Shown: positions 19,701 through 28,773, counted from the stretch's first letter. The stretch: 64,000 bases of DNA from Arthrobacter mobilis (GCF_012395835.1 NZ_JAAZSQ010000009.1:431-64430); one strand, 5' to 3'. Numbers and translations: made by a program. Notes: generated by a model from the letters alone, not told the origin.

Positions 19701-20692
19701 CCGCCGAAGAACGGCACCGGGAAATGGGCGTCCTCGACCTGCTGGATCAGCGGCTGGTAGATGGCGGGGTTCCACTGCGGGCTGGCGTGGGCCGGCAGTG
19801 CCCCGGCCGTCACCAGCTCGTTGGTGAGGAAGTTGTCCTTGAAGTTGACCAGCCAGCTGCGGCGGGCGGTGCCGTAGTTGACCGTCTTGTCCGCCGGGTT
19901 GCCCATCCAGGCGATCTTCGTGGAGCCCATGTCCGGGGCGAAGCCGCGGCCCTCGAAATGGTAGATGTACGCCGACTGGGACTGGATCAGCCGGCTGGAG
20001 ACGGCCAGCGGGGACAGCTGCGCCATGCTCTGCTCGATCACCGTCCGCCAGCTGCGCTCGTGCTTGTTCACGATCCGTTCCCCCAGCTCGTAGCCCCCGC
20101 GCAGCACGGTGGGCACCTGATAGCCGGCCTCGTAGGCAAAGACCACGCCCTCGAACATCGTCCTGTCGATCACATCGAAGCGGCTGTACGGGGTGCAGTC
20201 CATCAGGATCAGCTCCACCGGGTACCCCTTGGCCTGCAGCCGCGCGGTCATTTCCACCGCGACCATTCCGCCGAAGCTGTGGCCGTAGAAATACAGCCGG
20301 TTCAGGTCGTTCTGCTCGATATGCCGCTGCAGCACCTCGGCCAGGTGGGCCAGGTCCAGCCCGCGGTTGGAGTAGCCGGCCATGGCCAGCTGCCCGCGCC
20401 GGGTCAGGGCAGGACGCAGCGAATTCAGGATCCACAGGCCCTCTTCCCAGCTGGTCTTGTACCCGGGGAAGAGCACCCAGCTGCTGCGCGGGAACCGGCG
20501 GCGCGCGGCCTCGTCCTCGAGCACCAGGATGCGCGGGTCCGAGCGTTCGGCCTGCAGCCTGCGGGTGACCAGCAGGTCCGCGCTGGTGGCCAGGCCGAAA
20601 CCGGCAGCGATCAGGAAGCTGCGCCGGGAGACCTGGTGCAGCCCGCTGGCCAGGCGCAGCCGGTGGACGGCTTCTTTGTCCGGAAACTCCAT
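19682..20692 (-). CDS. Alpha/beta hydrolase with twin-arginine signal
   Basis: A 336-residue protein with an N-terminal VSRRSFLIAAGFGLA (twin-arginine plus hydrophobic segment, residues about 22-38), suggesting Tat export or membrane anchoring. The mature part has an alpha/beta-hydrolase core: LFPGYKTSWEEG, AMAGYSNRGLDLAH and the nucleophile elbow YGHSFGGMVA. The catalytic Asp/His are not certain. The serine elbow resembles a thioesterase/lipase-like enzyme, but no substrate can be named. It is convergent with hutH and probably transcribed alone or with pyrE. Confidence 0.75.
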   Translation of the reverse strand: MEFPDKEAVHRLRLASGLHQVSRRSFLIAAGFGLATSADLLVTRRLQAERSDPRILVLEDEAARRRFPRSSWVLFPGYKTSWEEGLWILNSLRPALTRRGQLAMAGYSNRGLDLAHLAEVLQRHIEQNDLNRLYFYGHSFGGMVAVEMTARLQAKGYPVELILMDCTPYSRFDVIDRTMFEGVVFAYEAGYQVPTVLRGGYELGERIVNKHERSWRTVIEQSMAQLSPLAVSSRLIQSQSAYIYHFEGRGFAPDMGSTKIAWMGNPADKTVNYGTARRSWLVNFKDNFLTNELVTAGALPAHASPQWNPAIYQPLIQQVEDAHFPVPFFGGLRRPV

Positions 20693-20732
20693 GTCGCTGC
20701 GGCGGGCCGGCTAGGCCGGCCGGCCGGATTCC

Positions 20733-21320
20733 TTAGTCGAGGCCCAGTTCGTCCTTGCCGAAGGCGAAGAGGTAGGGGACGGACGCCTCCTGCTCAATGC
20801 GCTCCTTGGCCCCGGTGTTCCGGTCCACGATCACGGCCACCGCCTTGACCTGGCCGCCGGCATTGCGCACGCCCTCGATGGCGGCCAGTGCCGAGCCGCC
20901 GGTGGTGGAGGTGTCCTCCAGCACGACGACGGGGCGGCCGGCCACGTCCGGGCCTTCCACCTGCCGGCCCATCCCGTAGGACTTCTGCGCCTTGCGCACC
21001 ACGAAAGCATCCACGGCCCGGCCGGCGTCGGCCGCCGCGTGCATCAGTGCCGTAGCCACCGGGTCGGCACCCATGGTCAGCCCGCCGGCGGCCTCGAAGC
21101 CGATGCCTGCCTCGTCGAGCATGGCCAGCATGACCCGGCCGACCAGGCGTGAGGCCTCGTGGTGCAGGGTGACCCGGCGCAGGTCGATGTAGTAGTCCGC
21201 CTCGGCGCCGCTGGAGAGGATCACCTTCCCGCGCACGACGGCGAGGTCCTTGATCAGTTCGAGCAGGCGGGCCCGGTCGGCGGCCAGGTCAGGGGTCTGC
21301 GGCACAGAAGTCTGGGTCAT
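20733..21320 (-). CDS. pyrE: Orotate phosphoribosyltransferase
   Basis: A 195-residue enzyme joining orotate to PRPP to give OMP in pyrimidine synthesis. The PRPP loop [18 protein letters not shown], the flexible catalytic region [16 protein letters not shown] and [11 protein letters not shown] are all present. The ATG at 21320 is chosen: TAGACT lies 7 bases upstream (minus strand 21328-21333), suggesting a leaderless mRNA; an in-frame start at 21338 would sit upstream of that hexamer. It diverges from nadE. Confidence 0.95.
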   Translation of the reverse strand: MTQTSVPQTPDLAADRARLLELIKDLAVVRGKVILSSGAEADYYIDLRRVTLHHEASRLVGRVMLAMLDEAGIGFEAAGGLTMGADPVATALMHAAADAGRAVDAFVVRKAQKSYGMGRQVEGPDVAGRPVVVLEDTSTTGGSALAAIEGVRNAGGQVKAVAVIVDRNTGAKERIEQEASVPYLFAFGKDELGLD

Positions 21321-21403
21321 GGATTCCAGTCTACGCACGGCTGGCTGGCCGGGCAGAACGCCGGGAAACGATCCGGAAACGCGCCGGTAGTACGCTTAGC
21401 CAC

Positions 21404-22225
21404 ATGCGCGAACTACAGGCGACCATCATCGAAGAAATGGGCGTGAAGCCTGCCATCGACCCCGCCGAGGAAGTCGCCAAGCGGGTGGCATTCCTCAAGG
21501 ACTACCTCAGGGCCACCGGTACCAGGGGCTTCGTGCTGGGCATCAGCGGAGGGCTGGACTCCACCCTGGCCGGCCGGCTGGCACAGCTGGCCGTGGAGGA
21601 CCTGGCGGCCGAAGGCATCGAGGCGGACTTCGTGGCGGTGCGCCTGCCCTACCGCGTCCAGCACGACGAGGCGGACGCCCAGGCTGCCCTCGAGTTCATC
21701 CGGCCCAAGAGCACCTGGACGTTCAATATCGCCTCGGCCGTGGACGGCTTCGAGGGCGAGTTCGCCGCGAGCACCGGCCGGGAGCTCTCGGACTTCGGCA
21801 AGGGCAATGTCAAGGCCCGATCCCGGATGGTCGCCCAGTACGCCCTGGCCGGGGAGCACAACTACCTGGTGATCGGCACCGACCACGGCGCCGAGTCCGT
21901 TACCGGGTTCTTTACCAAGTACGGCGACGGCGGGGCCGACATCCTGCCGCTGTTCGGCCTGAACAAGCGGCAGAACCGGCAGCTGCTGGCCTGGCTTGGT
22001 GCGCACGACAAGCTGCACGGCAAGGTCCCCACCGCTGACCTGCTCGACGACAAGCCCGGGCGCACGGACGAGGACGAGCTGGGCCTGAAATACGACGACA
22101 TCGACGACTACCTCGAAGGGCGCCAGGTGCCGGACGAGGTGGCCGCGGCCATCGAGCAGAAGTACCTGCGCACCCGCCACAAGCGCGCCGTTCCGGTGAG
22201 CATCTTCGACAAATGGTGGCACTGA
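21404..22225 (+). CDS. nadE: Ammonia-dependent NAD synthetase
   Basis: A 273-residue enzyme making NAD from deamido-NAD, ATP and ammonia. The ATP pyrophosphatase loop [41 protein letters not shown] and [25 protein letters not shown] are family signatures; there is no glutaminase domain, so it is the NH3-dependent short form. TACGCT at 21391-21396 lies 7 bases before the ATG, so the mRNA is probably leaderless. Confidence 0.97.
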   Translation: MRELQATIIEEMGVKPAIDPAEEVAKRVAFLKDYLRATGTRGFVLGISGGLDSTLAGRLAQLAVEDLAAEGIEADFVAVRLPYRVQHDEADAQAALEFIRPKSTWTFNIASAVDGFEGEFAASTGRELSDFGKGNVKARSRMVAQYALAGEHNYLVIGTDHGAESVTGFFTKYGDGGADILPLFGLNKRQNRQLLAWLGAHDKLHGKVPTADLLDDKPGRTDEDELGLKYDDIDDYLEGRQVPDEVAAAIEQKYLRTRHKRAVPVSIFDKWWH

Positions 22226-22247
22226 AGTTTTCGGTAACGTAGGCACT

Positions 22248-23051
22248 GTGAAGATTGCTACCTGGAATGTGAACTCCATCCGTGCCCGCGCCGACCGGGT
22301 CGAGGCCTGGCTGCAGCGTTCCGACGTCGATGTGCTGGCCATCCAGGAGACCAAGACCAAGGACGAGAACTTTCCCTGGGACCTGTTCGAAAAGAACGAC
22401 TACGAGGTGGCGCACTTTGGCCTGAACCAGTGGAACGGCGTCGCCATCGCCTCCCGCGTGGGGCTCGAGGACGTCGAACGCACCTTCGCCGGCCAGCCTG
22501 CCTTCGGCAAGAACGGGCTGAACCCCGTTCCGGAGGCGCGCGCCATCGGCGCCACCTGCGGCGGGATGCGCATCTGGAGCCTGTACGTGCCCAACGGCCG
22601 GGCGCTGGACGACGAGCACATGCCGTACAAGCTCAAGTGGCTGGACACGCTCAAGGACCAGGCCAGCTCCTGGCTGGCCGGGGACCCGCAGGCGCAGATC
22701 GCGCTGATGGGCGACTGGAACATCGCCCCGCAGGATGAGGATGTCTGGGACATCGACTACTTCATCCGCGAGCGCCTGACCCATGTCAGCGAACCGGAGC
22801 GGGCCGCCTTCCGGGCCTTTGAAGCGGCGGGTTTCGCCGACGTCGTCCGCCCGCACCATCCCGGTCCCGGGGTCTACACCTACTGGGACTACACCCAGCT
22901 GCGCTTCCCGAAGCGGGAAGGCATGCGGATCGACTTCGTCCTGGCGTCCCCGGCCCTGGCGGCCCGGGTCACCGGGGCGGTGATCGACCGGGAGGAGCGC
23001 AAGGGCAAGGGGGCCTCGGACCACGCACCGGTGATCGTGGAACTGGACTAG
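22248..23051 (+). CDS. xthA: Exodeoxyribonuclease III / AP endonuclease
   Basis: A 267-residue EEP-fold nuclease for base-excision repair. Active-site segments: TWNVNSIRAR, IQETKTKDENFP, YVPNGR, LMGDWNIAPQ, YTYWDY, RIDFVLAS and the terminal SDHAPVIVEL. The GTG start lies 7 bases after TAACGT (22235-22240), pointing to its own leaderless promoter even though nadE ends only 22 bases upstream. The next gene starts four bases after its stop. Confidence 0.96.
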   Translation: MKIATWNVNSIRARADRVEAWLQRSDVDVLAIQETKTKDENFPWDLFEKNDYEVAHFGLNQWNGVAIASRVGLEDVERTFAGQPAFGKNGLNPVPEARAIGATCGGMRIWSLYVPNGRALDDEHMPYKLKWLDTLKDQASSWLAGDPQAQIALMGDWNIAPQDEDVWDIDYFIRERLTHVSEPERAAFRAFEAAGFADVVRPHHPGPGVYTYWDYTQLRFPKREGMRIDFVLASPALAARVTGAVIDREERKGKGASDHAPVIVELD

Positions 23052-23055
23052 GCCC

Positions 23056-23880
23056 ATGGGGTTTCCGTACGTCTCCTTCCTGCGGGTGTTCGAGCCGCTG
23101 GACGCTTTCGACGACCAGCAGCAGATGCTCATCCTGGCCCAGCGCGGCCGGGACCGGGAGGCGACGGAACAGCTGGACCGCAGTGAATCGCTGCGGCGGA
23201 TCACCCGGACGGTCTCGGACCCGTTCCCGCACGACGGTGAAGACATCGTCCGCGTGCTGAACTACCCCTCCCCGGAGGGGCTGGACACCCCGTACTACTG
23301 CCCGAACCAGCTGGCGGTCCGCAGCACGCTGGCCGCCGAGTCGCTCTCCCACAGCCTGCGCAACCCGCTGCTGGGGCTGCTGGTCCCCGATGCCGCGCGC
23401 GTGGCCCAGCAGGAGCGGCTGGACCCGGACAGCTTCGCCGAGTCGCTGTCCAAGCTGCACACCCGCAGCGCCACCTGGGGCATCCCCTTCGGGTGGTTCG
23501 TGCTGTTCCGCGAGGATGACCGGATCGAGGTGGTCGGGGACGGCCAGGGCATCGAAACGGTGCGGCTGGCCGCACCGATCTCCCAGTGCATCGACCGGGC
23601 GCGCTATGCCGCCGCCTCGCTGGCCATCGCCGCCCCCGGCCTGGACCTGCTCGAGGAGCTGACCGAAATCACCGAGTGGCTGGAGACCTTCTCGCTCAGA
23701 TCGATCGTGGAACTGGACTACGGCGAGGTCGCGCACCTGGTCTTCCCGGACGAGTCCCCCACGGACGTGCGGGCGGGCATCGAATGCCTGGTCGAAGGGG
23801 ATATGACCGGCGCGGCAGCGGCCTACCGCCGGCTGGCCACGCGCTGGATCAAGATCCGCCAGCTCGCCCGCGCGTCCTGA
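23056..23880 (+). CDS. Conserved hypothetical protein
   Basis: I do not recognise a named family. The 274-residue soluble protein (MGFPYVSFLRVFEPLDAF at the N-terminus) lacks signal peptide and membrane segments; it has a WGIPFGWFVLF segment and a C-terminal helical part (GAAAAYRRLATRWIKIRQ). It begins 4 bases after xthA, so it is probably cotranscribed with it. Similar proteins are widespread in Micrococcaceae as I recall, without a known function. Confidence 0.72.
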   Translation: MGFPYVSFLRVFEPLDAFDDQQQMLILAQRGRDREATEQLDRSESLRRITRTVSDPFPHDGEDIVRVLNYPSPEGLDTPYYCPNQLAVRSTLAAESLSHSLRNPLLGLLVPDAARVAQQERLDPDSFAESLSKLHTRSATWGIPFGWFVLFREDDRIEVVGDGQGIETVRLAAPISQCIDRARYAAASLAIAAPGLDLLEELTEITEWLETFSLRSIVELDYGEVAHLVFPDESPTDVRAGIECLVEGDMTGAAAAYRRLATRWIKIRQLARAS

Positions 23881-23901
23881 CCGGCTGCCTGCGCTGCCGG
23901 G

Positions 23902-24168
23902 CTAGGCGCTCAGGTGCGGCGGCTTCTTGGTGACCCTCTCGATGTCGGCCGCGGTGGCCTCGATCAGCTGGTGCGCCAGATCCGCCAGGGCCCGGGCGGC
24001 CGAGAGCTCGTCGCCGATCTCGGGGACATCCGAGTCCGCCGGATTCAGCCTGGCCAGCCCGGTCCCGGTCAGTCCGGGACGGCCTTCGGCCTGAAGCCGC
24101 GCCGTGGCCCGTGTTTGGTTTTCGTGTTCGTCGATGACGATCTCCACCGACCAGCTTTTCTCCTGCAT
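23902..24168 (-). CDS. DUF1876 family small protein
   Basis: An 88-residue protein typical of DUF1876: KSWSVEIVIDEHENQTRATARL, then GLARLNPADSDVPEIGDELSAARAL and a helical C-terminus. The fold is thought to be double-stranded-RNA-binding-like, with no proven function. It lies downstream of the Asp23/AmaP operon on the same strand with a 67-base gap and may be its last gene. Confidence 0.83.
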   Translation of the reverse strand: MQEKSWSVEIVIDEHENQTRATARLQAEGRPGLTGTGLARLNPADSDVPEIGDELSAARALADLAHQLIEATAADIERVTKKPPHLSA

Positions 24169-24235
24169 GGCGGCCGCCTCCTCGAATCAAGACCACGATG
24201 GCAGGCCTGCGGCAGCACGTCAAGGCCGGTGGAAT

Positions 24236-24847
24236 TCAGTGCACGCGGTCGGCGCGGACCAGCCGGGCACGCGCCCCGGACCCGATGCTGACCACCACCG
24301 GCGGATGGATTCCGACCACCAGGTCCAGCGCCTCCACCAGGTCCATGACCTCCCCGGCCACCGCCTGCGGCGAGGCTCCCTGCCGGGGCAGCACCCGCAC
24401 GTGCAGCCCCGGTACGCCGCGGTATTCGTAGGCAGCCACCGCGGCGTGCACGATGTCGGGGCGCTCCTGCAGCGCCGCCTTGAGCGGCTGCTCGGCCACC
24501 GCGGCGCTGAGCGAGACGATCCCGGGGGTACCGTCGCCGTCGCCGTCCACCGCCAGGGTGCCAACGCGGCCGCGCCCCTGCAGCGCCGCCCAGGCCAGCA
24601 GCAGCAGGATCAGCACCAGCAGCATTACGGCAGCGACGGCCCACAGCCAGCTCACCGGCTGGCCGGGCAGCGTGGTGGCCGCGAGCAGCCGGCCCAGCCT
24701 CTCCCCGGCCCCGGCCGTGGCCCGCTGCCACCAGCCGGACGCCCCGGGAAACAGGGCCAGCGCCACGGCCAGCCCGCCCAGGAGCATCAGGGCCAGGCCG
24801 AGCACGGCCAGGATCACGCGGTTGAGGGCGCGCGGTGTCTGGTTCAC
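24236..24847 (-). CDS. AmaP-like membrane anchor for Asp23 proteins
   Basis: A 203-residue protein with two N-terminal membrane segments (about 8-34 and 66-90) and a C-terminal cytoplasmic domain of the Asp23/AmaP type (VSLSAAVAEQPLKAAL, PGLHVRVLPR). By family it would anchor Asp23 proteins to the membrane in alkaline/envelope stress. The GTG at 24847 overlaps the upstream stop (GTGA), so it is coupled to the DUF6286 gene. Confidence 0.75.
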   Translation of the reverse strand: MNQTPRALNRVILAVLGLALMLLGGLAVALALFPGASGWWQRATAGAGERLGRLLAATTLPGQPVSWLWAVAAVMLLVLILLLLAWAALQGRGRVGTLAVDGDGDGTPGIVSLSAAVAEQPLKAALQERPDIVHAAVAAYEYRGVPGLHVRVLPRQGASPQAVAGEVMDLVEALDLVVGIHPPVVVSIGSGARARLVRADRVH

Positions 24848-25467
24848 TGCCCCACCACCCCGGAGGAGGACACCCGCACCCGCACCGGCGGCACCGGGTC
24901 GATCCCGGTGCGCAGCAGTTCGTCCTCCACCGCTGCCTGCACGTCCGCGGCGCTGACCGGGATCCCGGAGGTGGGCCGCAGCTGCACCTGGATCAGGGAA
25001 CGGGAGATGGTGACCAGGACCTGTTCCCGGCCCACGTTTGCCGCCGCCCGGGCCCGCCGCGCCAGGGCGGCGGCAATCACCTGGTTGTCGACGACGACGA
25101 CGCCGCGGCTGCTGGGCAGCAGATGGCGGTGCAGGCGGCCCGGCAGCACCCCCTGCAGGAAGAAGTACAGCCCGGCCAGCAGCAGCAGGGTCCCGGAGGC
25201 GCCCAGGACCAGCGGGCTGGCATTGCCCGGCAGCCGGTGCAGCCAGGCGGCGAAGTCCGCCGGGTCCAGCAGCCACGACGGGTGGCCGAGGGCCTGGAGC
25301 ACGGCTTCCAGCAGCACGTACAGGCACAGGGCCGCCAGGGCGAACGCGGCGACGACCGAGGCTGCTGCGCGCGAGCTGTGCAGCTCGCGCCGGGCCAGGC
25401 TGCTGCGGAAACCATCCGGCGCCGCGGCCCTGCCGGTACCGGCGGTGCCGTTCCTCAGCTGGGTCAC
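24844..25467 (-). CDS. DUF6286 domain membrane protein
   Basis: A 207-residue protein with two membrane segments (about 35-57 and 84-107) and a C-terminal domain of about 85 residues (RHLLPSSRGVVVVDNQVIAAALARRARAA...) of the DUF6286 type that accompanies Asp23 genes in actinobacteria. No biochemical role is known. Its ATG overlaps the end of the preceding gene (25464-25467) and its stop overlaps the next start, so it is in the middle of a tightly coupled operon. Confidence 0.72.
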   Translation of the reverse strand: MTQLRNGTAGTGRAAAPDGFRSSLARRELHSSRAAASVVAAFALAALCLYVLLEAVLQALGHPSWLLDPADFAAWLHRLPGNASPLVLGASGTLLLLAGLYFFLQGVLPGRLHRHLLPSSRGVVVVDNQVIAAALARRARAAANVGREQVLVTISRSLIQVQLRPTSGIPVSAADVQAAVEDELLRTGIDPVPPVRVRVSSSGVVGQ

Positions 25468-25835
25468 CGCACCCGGCCTCCTTCCTGGATCCGCGCCCCG
25501 GTCACCCGGATGTCCACGCGGCTGAGCGCCGACCCGCTGATCCGCGCGATCCGCTCCAGGATTTCACTTTTGGCTGCCTGCACCCGGTCCCGCACGGAGC
25601 CGTTGAATCCGGCCACCAGGCGCGGGTCGGCCAGGACCCGGTCCAGCGACGGGATCCCGACGGGCAGCGACAGCGACAGCGCGAGCGAGCCGTTGTCGTC
25701 CCGCCAGGTGGCGCGGACCAGTTCCGGGGAGATGCCGATCACCTCCGCGGCCACGCCCTGGGCCGTGGTGGTCAGCGCCTGGGTGCTCACGCGCGTGTGG
25801 CCGGCCAGGGTCCGGCCGGGATGCCGGACGCTCAT
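25464..25835 (-). CDS. Asp23/Gls24-like protein, second copy
   Basis: A 123-residue soluble protein resembling the Asp23 fold (VSTQALTTTAQGVAAEVIGIS at the N-terminus, strand-rich middle, C-terminal SRVDIRVTGARI). Sequence is divergent from the copy at 26043. The ATG at 25835 overlaps the stop of the small membrane gene as ATGA, so translation is coupled and there is no separate ribosome-binding site. Confidence 0.65.
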   Translation of the reverse strand: MSVRHPGRTLAGHTRVSTQALTTTAQGVAAEVIGISPELVRATWRDDNGSLALSLSLPVGIPSLDRVLADPRLVAGFNGSVRDRVQAAKSEILERIARISGSALSRVDIRVTGARIQEGGRVR

Positions 25836-26023
25836 GAGGAGGAACGCCGCCCGGTCAGCGCGTCCCGGATGCCGCGCAGGTCGAGCTTGCCCTCGGCGGC
25901 CCGGCCGCACAGTGCCCCGGCGGCCAGGAACAGGACCATCAGCAGGAAACCCCAGAACCGGTACGTCAGCGTCGCCCAGGCCAGGACCGCCCCGACGGCC
26001 ATGCCCGCTACGGTGTAGTTCAT
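25832..26023 (-). CDS. DUF2273-like small membrane protein
   Basis: A 63-residue protein almost filled by two membrane segments (MNYTVAGMAVGAVLAWATL and FWGFLLMVLFLAAGALCG) with a basic C-terminal tail. This matches DUF2273 proteins that sit in Asp23/AmaP operons. It lies 19 bases behind the first Asp23 gene. Confidence 0.75.
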   Translation of the reverse strand: MNYTVAGMAVGAVLAWATLTYRFWGFLLMVLFLAAGALCGRAAEGKLDLRGIRDALTGRRSSS

Positions 26024-26042
26024 CCTTGCCTCGCTTCCGCCC

Positions 26043-26450
26043 TCAGTGCAGCTTCTCCGCTGCCCGGGGCTCGGGCAGTCCCGGCAGGTGGACGTCGCTG
26101 ATCTCCACGTTGACCTCGATGACCTCCAGGCCCACCAGCTCCTCGACGGCCCGGTAGACGGCGGCCCTGACCCGCGCGGCCAGCTCCTGCAGCGGTTCGC
26201 CGTAGACGGCCACGAGGTTGATGTCCACGGCCACCTGGGTCTGGCCGACCTCCACGCGCACGCCCTGGCCCAGGTCGGATCCGCCCACCGCGTCCCGCAG
26301 CGCGCTCAGTGCCCGGGGGCCGCCGGTGCCGAGCGCGTAGACACCCTGTACGGAGCGGGCAGCGATCGCGGCCACCTTGGCCACGGCAGTCTCGGCAATG
26401 ACGGTGCGGCCGGGCGCCTGCACCGCACCCGGTCCAGCGGTTTCTTCCAT
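26043..26450 (-). CDS. Asp23/Gls24 family envelope stress protein
   Basis: A 135-residue Asp23-fold protein: GRTVIAETAVAKVAAIAARSVQGVYAL, then VAVDINLVAVYGEPLQELAARVRAAVYRAVEELVG and VEVNVEISDVHLP. In Gram-positives Asp23 is an abundant membrane-associated envelope-stress protein. It is the first gene of the five-gene operon down to 24236. A TAGGCT hexamer on the minus strand near 26497-26502 is a plausible -10. Confidence 0.88.
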   Translation of the reverse strand: MEETAGPGAVQAPGRTVIAETAVAKVAAIAARSVQGVYALGTGGPRALSALRDAVGGSDLGQGVRVEVGQTQVAVDINLVAVYGEPLQELAARVRAAVYRAVEELVGLEVIEVNVEISDVHLPGLPEPRAAEKLH

Positions 26451-26602
26451 CTCAGCCCCCGAATCGGCACGTCACACTGGGTTTCCTGGTGCCAGCCTAG
26501 CGCTTCACGCCTTCCCCCCGCTCGCCAGCTCGCGGCGGGTCCCAAGAGAGCAGGCAGGGTCCCCGTGCGCGAAGCGTACGGGGCGGGGGCGAACGGTCCT
26601 GC

Positions 26603-27130
26603 TCAGCTATTGCAATTGGCTGCCAGCCAGTCGCGGATCGGCTCCACCGCCTCGAGCAGGGCCTCCTCGTCGAACTCTTCCTCATCCTCGTTCTCGGCCA
26701 GCACCTCTTCGAGATGCGCGAAATCTTCTTTCAACGCCTTGGGCACCTGGTGCCGGGTCCTGGACACCTGGGCCTTGAGCTCGGCCAGCTCCTCCTCGTC
26801 CACCTCGGTCAGGAAGCTCAGCGGGGCCAGCAGCAGCACCGCCACATTGGCCGCCACGCCCAGGCAGGCCTCGCGCTGGCCAGCGAAGCTGCCCCAGCGG
26901 GCGGTCCTGCGCCCGGGAGAGAGGAAGGAGGCGTCCGGGCCGGCGGTCCCGGTGCCGGGTGCCGGCTCCTCCGGAGTACCCGGCCGGGTGGTTCCCGGGG
27001 CCGGGACGGTGGCCGCAGGCGCGGAGGCAGTGCCTGTCCCCGGCCCGGAACCGGACGGCGTCAGGCTGCAGGAGGCAAGCAAAAGGACCGCCGCTGCGGC
27101 TGCGGCGGCCAACCGGAAACAGACCTGCAC
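26603..27130 (-). CDS. Putative lipoprotein
   Basis: A 175-residue exported protein: hydrophobic signal segment ending in the lipobox LLLASC, then a Gly/Pro/Thr-rich linker (about 25-65), then a domain of about 110 residues ending in an acidic stretch (ENEDEEEFDEEALLEA). The mature domain is not recognised. GTG at 27130 is preferred because GAAGGGAG lies 6 bases upstream; an ATG at 27157 would add nine residues before the signal. It is probably anchored to the outer face of the membrane. Confidence 0.7.
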   Translation of the reverse strand: MQVCFRLAAAAAAAVLLLASCSLTPSGSGPGTGTASAPAATVPAPGTTRPGTPEEPAPGTGTAGPDASFLSPGRRTARWGSFAGQREACLGVAANVAVLLLAPLSFLTEVDEEELAELKAQVSRTRHQVPKALKEDFAHLEEVLAENEDEEEFDEEALLEAVEPIRDWLAANCNS

Positions 27131-27301
27131 CGCGCTCCCTTCACCTTTCCCGGCCATCCCGGGCCCTGAGCTTATTCCAGCGTATACCTGCTGGTCAGGG
27201 GCAGACAGGCGGAAAAGGCAAAAGAAACCTCCGAACTCTCCACGAGTTTCAGCGGCGGCGGCTCCGACCTGGCAGTGGCCAGCCTGGCTTGAGATTATCT
27301 T

Positions 27302-28303
27302 GGGGGCGCCTTGTCCGCCGGCATCGCCGGTGACACACTACTTGCCGGGACACGCCCCACTGCTAGCAGGTCCCGGCAAGGCCAGAAGAAGACCACGAGC
27401 GTTCATGGAGGGCCCTCCGCCCTCCGGCCCGGCGCCGCAATGAGCGGTGAACAAGGCAGAAAGCTCGGTGCTTGTCCTGGGTCTTGGGCTGCTGATCGCC
27501 TATACGGGACCGGATGTGGCCATCATTCCGGCCTATTACGGGGTCATGTTCCTGCTGGCGGTGGCGCTGCTGGGCCGGCAGGGCGATTTGCCTGCACCGC
27601 GGACCTACAGCCCGACTTTGACCGATGTGTTTGACGACCCGGTCCGCTCTGCCAGCCTCCTGCTGCTCACGGGGTACTACCCGGCCCTGCCGTGGATGGC
27701 CTATATCTGTGCCGGCCTGGCCATCGGACGGCTCAACCTCTCGTCCCGGCGCACGGCGGTCTGGCTGCTGGCCGGCGGCGTCCTGCTCGCCACCGCGGCG
27801 TGGGCTGTCTCAGCGGCCCTGCTCGAGGCGGGGGCGGCTTTGGCCGGCTCGTTGCCTCTTCCCCGGAGCTCGACGCCGGTGACGTGAGCGGGATTCTCAT
27901 TTACGGCCCGGACCCCGGCTTCCTGGGCGGGTCCTGGTGGTGGCTGGCAGTCGTCGCGCCGTATTCGTCGATGCCGCTGGTGCTGTTCCACACCATCGGC
28001 ACGTCCGCGGCGGTCCTTGGCCTCATACTGCTGCTGGGCAGGGCCTTTGATCCGATTATCCATGTGCCCGCGCCGGCCGGCAGCATGACCCTGACCCTGT
28101 ATTCGGCCCATCTGCTGTTCATGGCCTCCGGAATCCTCAAGGACAGGCCCTTTGCCTCCCTCGCCGTCCAGGCCGGCGCGGCAGTCACGTTCGCGGTGGT
28201 CTGGCGCAGCTTGATCGGGAAGGGTCCGCTGGAAAGCGCCTTGGGCGCGGTCTCCGGCAAGGTCCGCAGCCGGGTCGGATCCTCCAGGCCCAGCCGGCAC
28301 TGA
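27302..28303 (+). pseudogene. Decayed membrane acyltransferase-like gene
   Basis: The downstream reading frame (about 27830-28303) encodes membrane segments of a heparan-alpha-glucosaminide-N-acetyltransferase-like/DUF418-like integral membrane protein (SSMPLVLFHTIGTSAAVLGL, SMTLTLYSAHLLFMASGIL). The preceding part (27447-27887) continues the same family in a different frame (IAYTGPDVAIIPAYYGVMFLLAVALLG, GYYPALPWMAYICAGLAIG). A further segment before 27447 lies in the first frame again, with a TGA at 27290. So there are at least two frame shifts and the N-terminal third is missing. One shift at the G-run near 27825-27845 could be a sequencing error, but the combination argues for real decay. 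Confidence 0.7.
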
Positions 28304-28365
28304 AACCAGACCGTGTGGGGCTTTGTGGGGCGCTACGTCTGTTCGTCCGGCCGGTTAAGAAAAAG

Positions 28366-28404
28366 AAGGCCCTCCCGGGGCGTTGTGCCTTGCGGGAGGG
28401 CCTT
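28366..28404 (-). terminator. Rho-independent terminator of the tRNA operon
   Basis: A 12-bp stem (28366-28377 and 28393-28404); read on the minus strand it is followed by TTCTTTTTCTTAA, a real T-tract. It lies directly downstream of tRNA-Phe. Confidence 0.85.
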
Positions 28405-28411
28405 TCAGTGG

Positions 28412-28484
28412 TGGCTCCGACCGGCGTCGATCCGGTGACCTTTCGATTTTCAGTCGAACGCTCTACCAACTGAGCTACAGAGCC
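28412..28484 (-). tRNA. tRNA-Phe (GAA)
   Basis: The minus strand folds into a standard 73-base cloverleaf: acceptor GGCTCTG pairing with CGGAGCC, D-loop AGCTCAGTTGGTAGAGC, anticodon loop CTGAAAA with anticodon GAA, T-arm CCGGATCGACGCCGG. No CCA is encoded. Last gene of the Glu-Asp-Phe cluster. Confidence 0.96.
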
Positions 28485-28543
28485 ATGGGAACATCTGGTG
28501 ATGATCACCGTTGTCCCTCCGGAAGTCCTCCGGAAGGACACAG

Positions 28544-28617
28544 CGACCCTGACGGGACTTGAACCCGCGACCTCCGCCGTGACAGGGCGGCGCGCTAACC
28601 AACTGCGCTACAGGGCC
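28544..28617 (-). tRNA. tRNA-Asp (GTC)
   Basis: A 74-base cloverleaf on the minus strand: acceptor GGCCCTG with CAGGGTC (one G-U pair), D-arm GCGCAGTTGGTTAGCGC, anticodon loop CTGTCAC with anticodon GTC, and GCGGGTTCAAGTCCCGT T-arm. CCA is not encoded. Middle gene of the cluster. Confidence 0.96.
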
Positions 28618-28700
28618 TTGCTTTGCACGAGAACCTATCCTATCAGGCTTTTCGGGAGCTTTTGACCACTCCTTCCGGCCCGGGAACAGATTCCCTTGCG

Positions 28701-28773
28701 TACCCCCAACGGGATTCGAACCCGTGCCGCCGCCGTGAAAGGGCGGTGTCCTAGGCCGCTAGACGATGGGGGC
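28701..28773 (-). tRNA. tRNA-Glu (TTC)
   Basis: A 73-base cloverleaf on the minus strand: acceptor GCCCCCA with TGGGGGT, D-arm GTCTAGCGGCCTAGGAC, anticodon loop CTTTCAC with anticodon TTC, T-arm ACGGGTTCGAATCCCGT. First of three tRNAs transcribed Glu-Asp-Phe. Confidence 0.96.
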
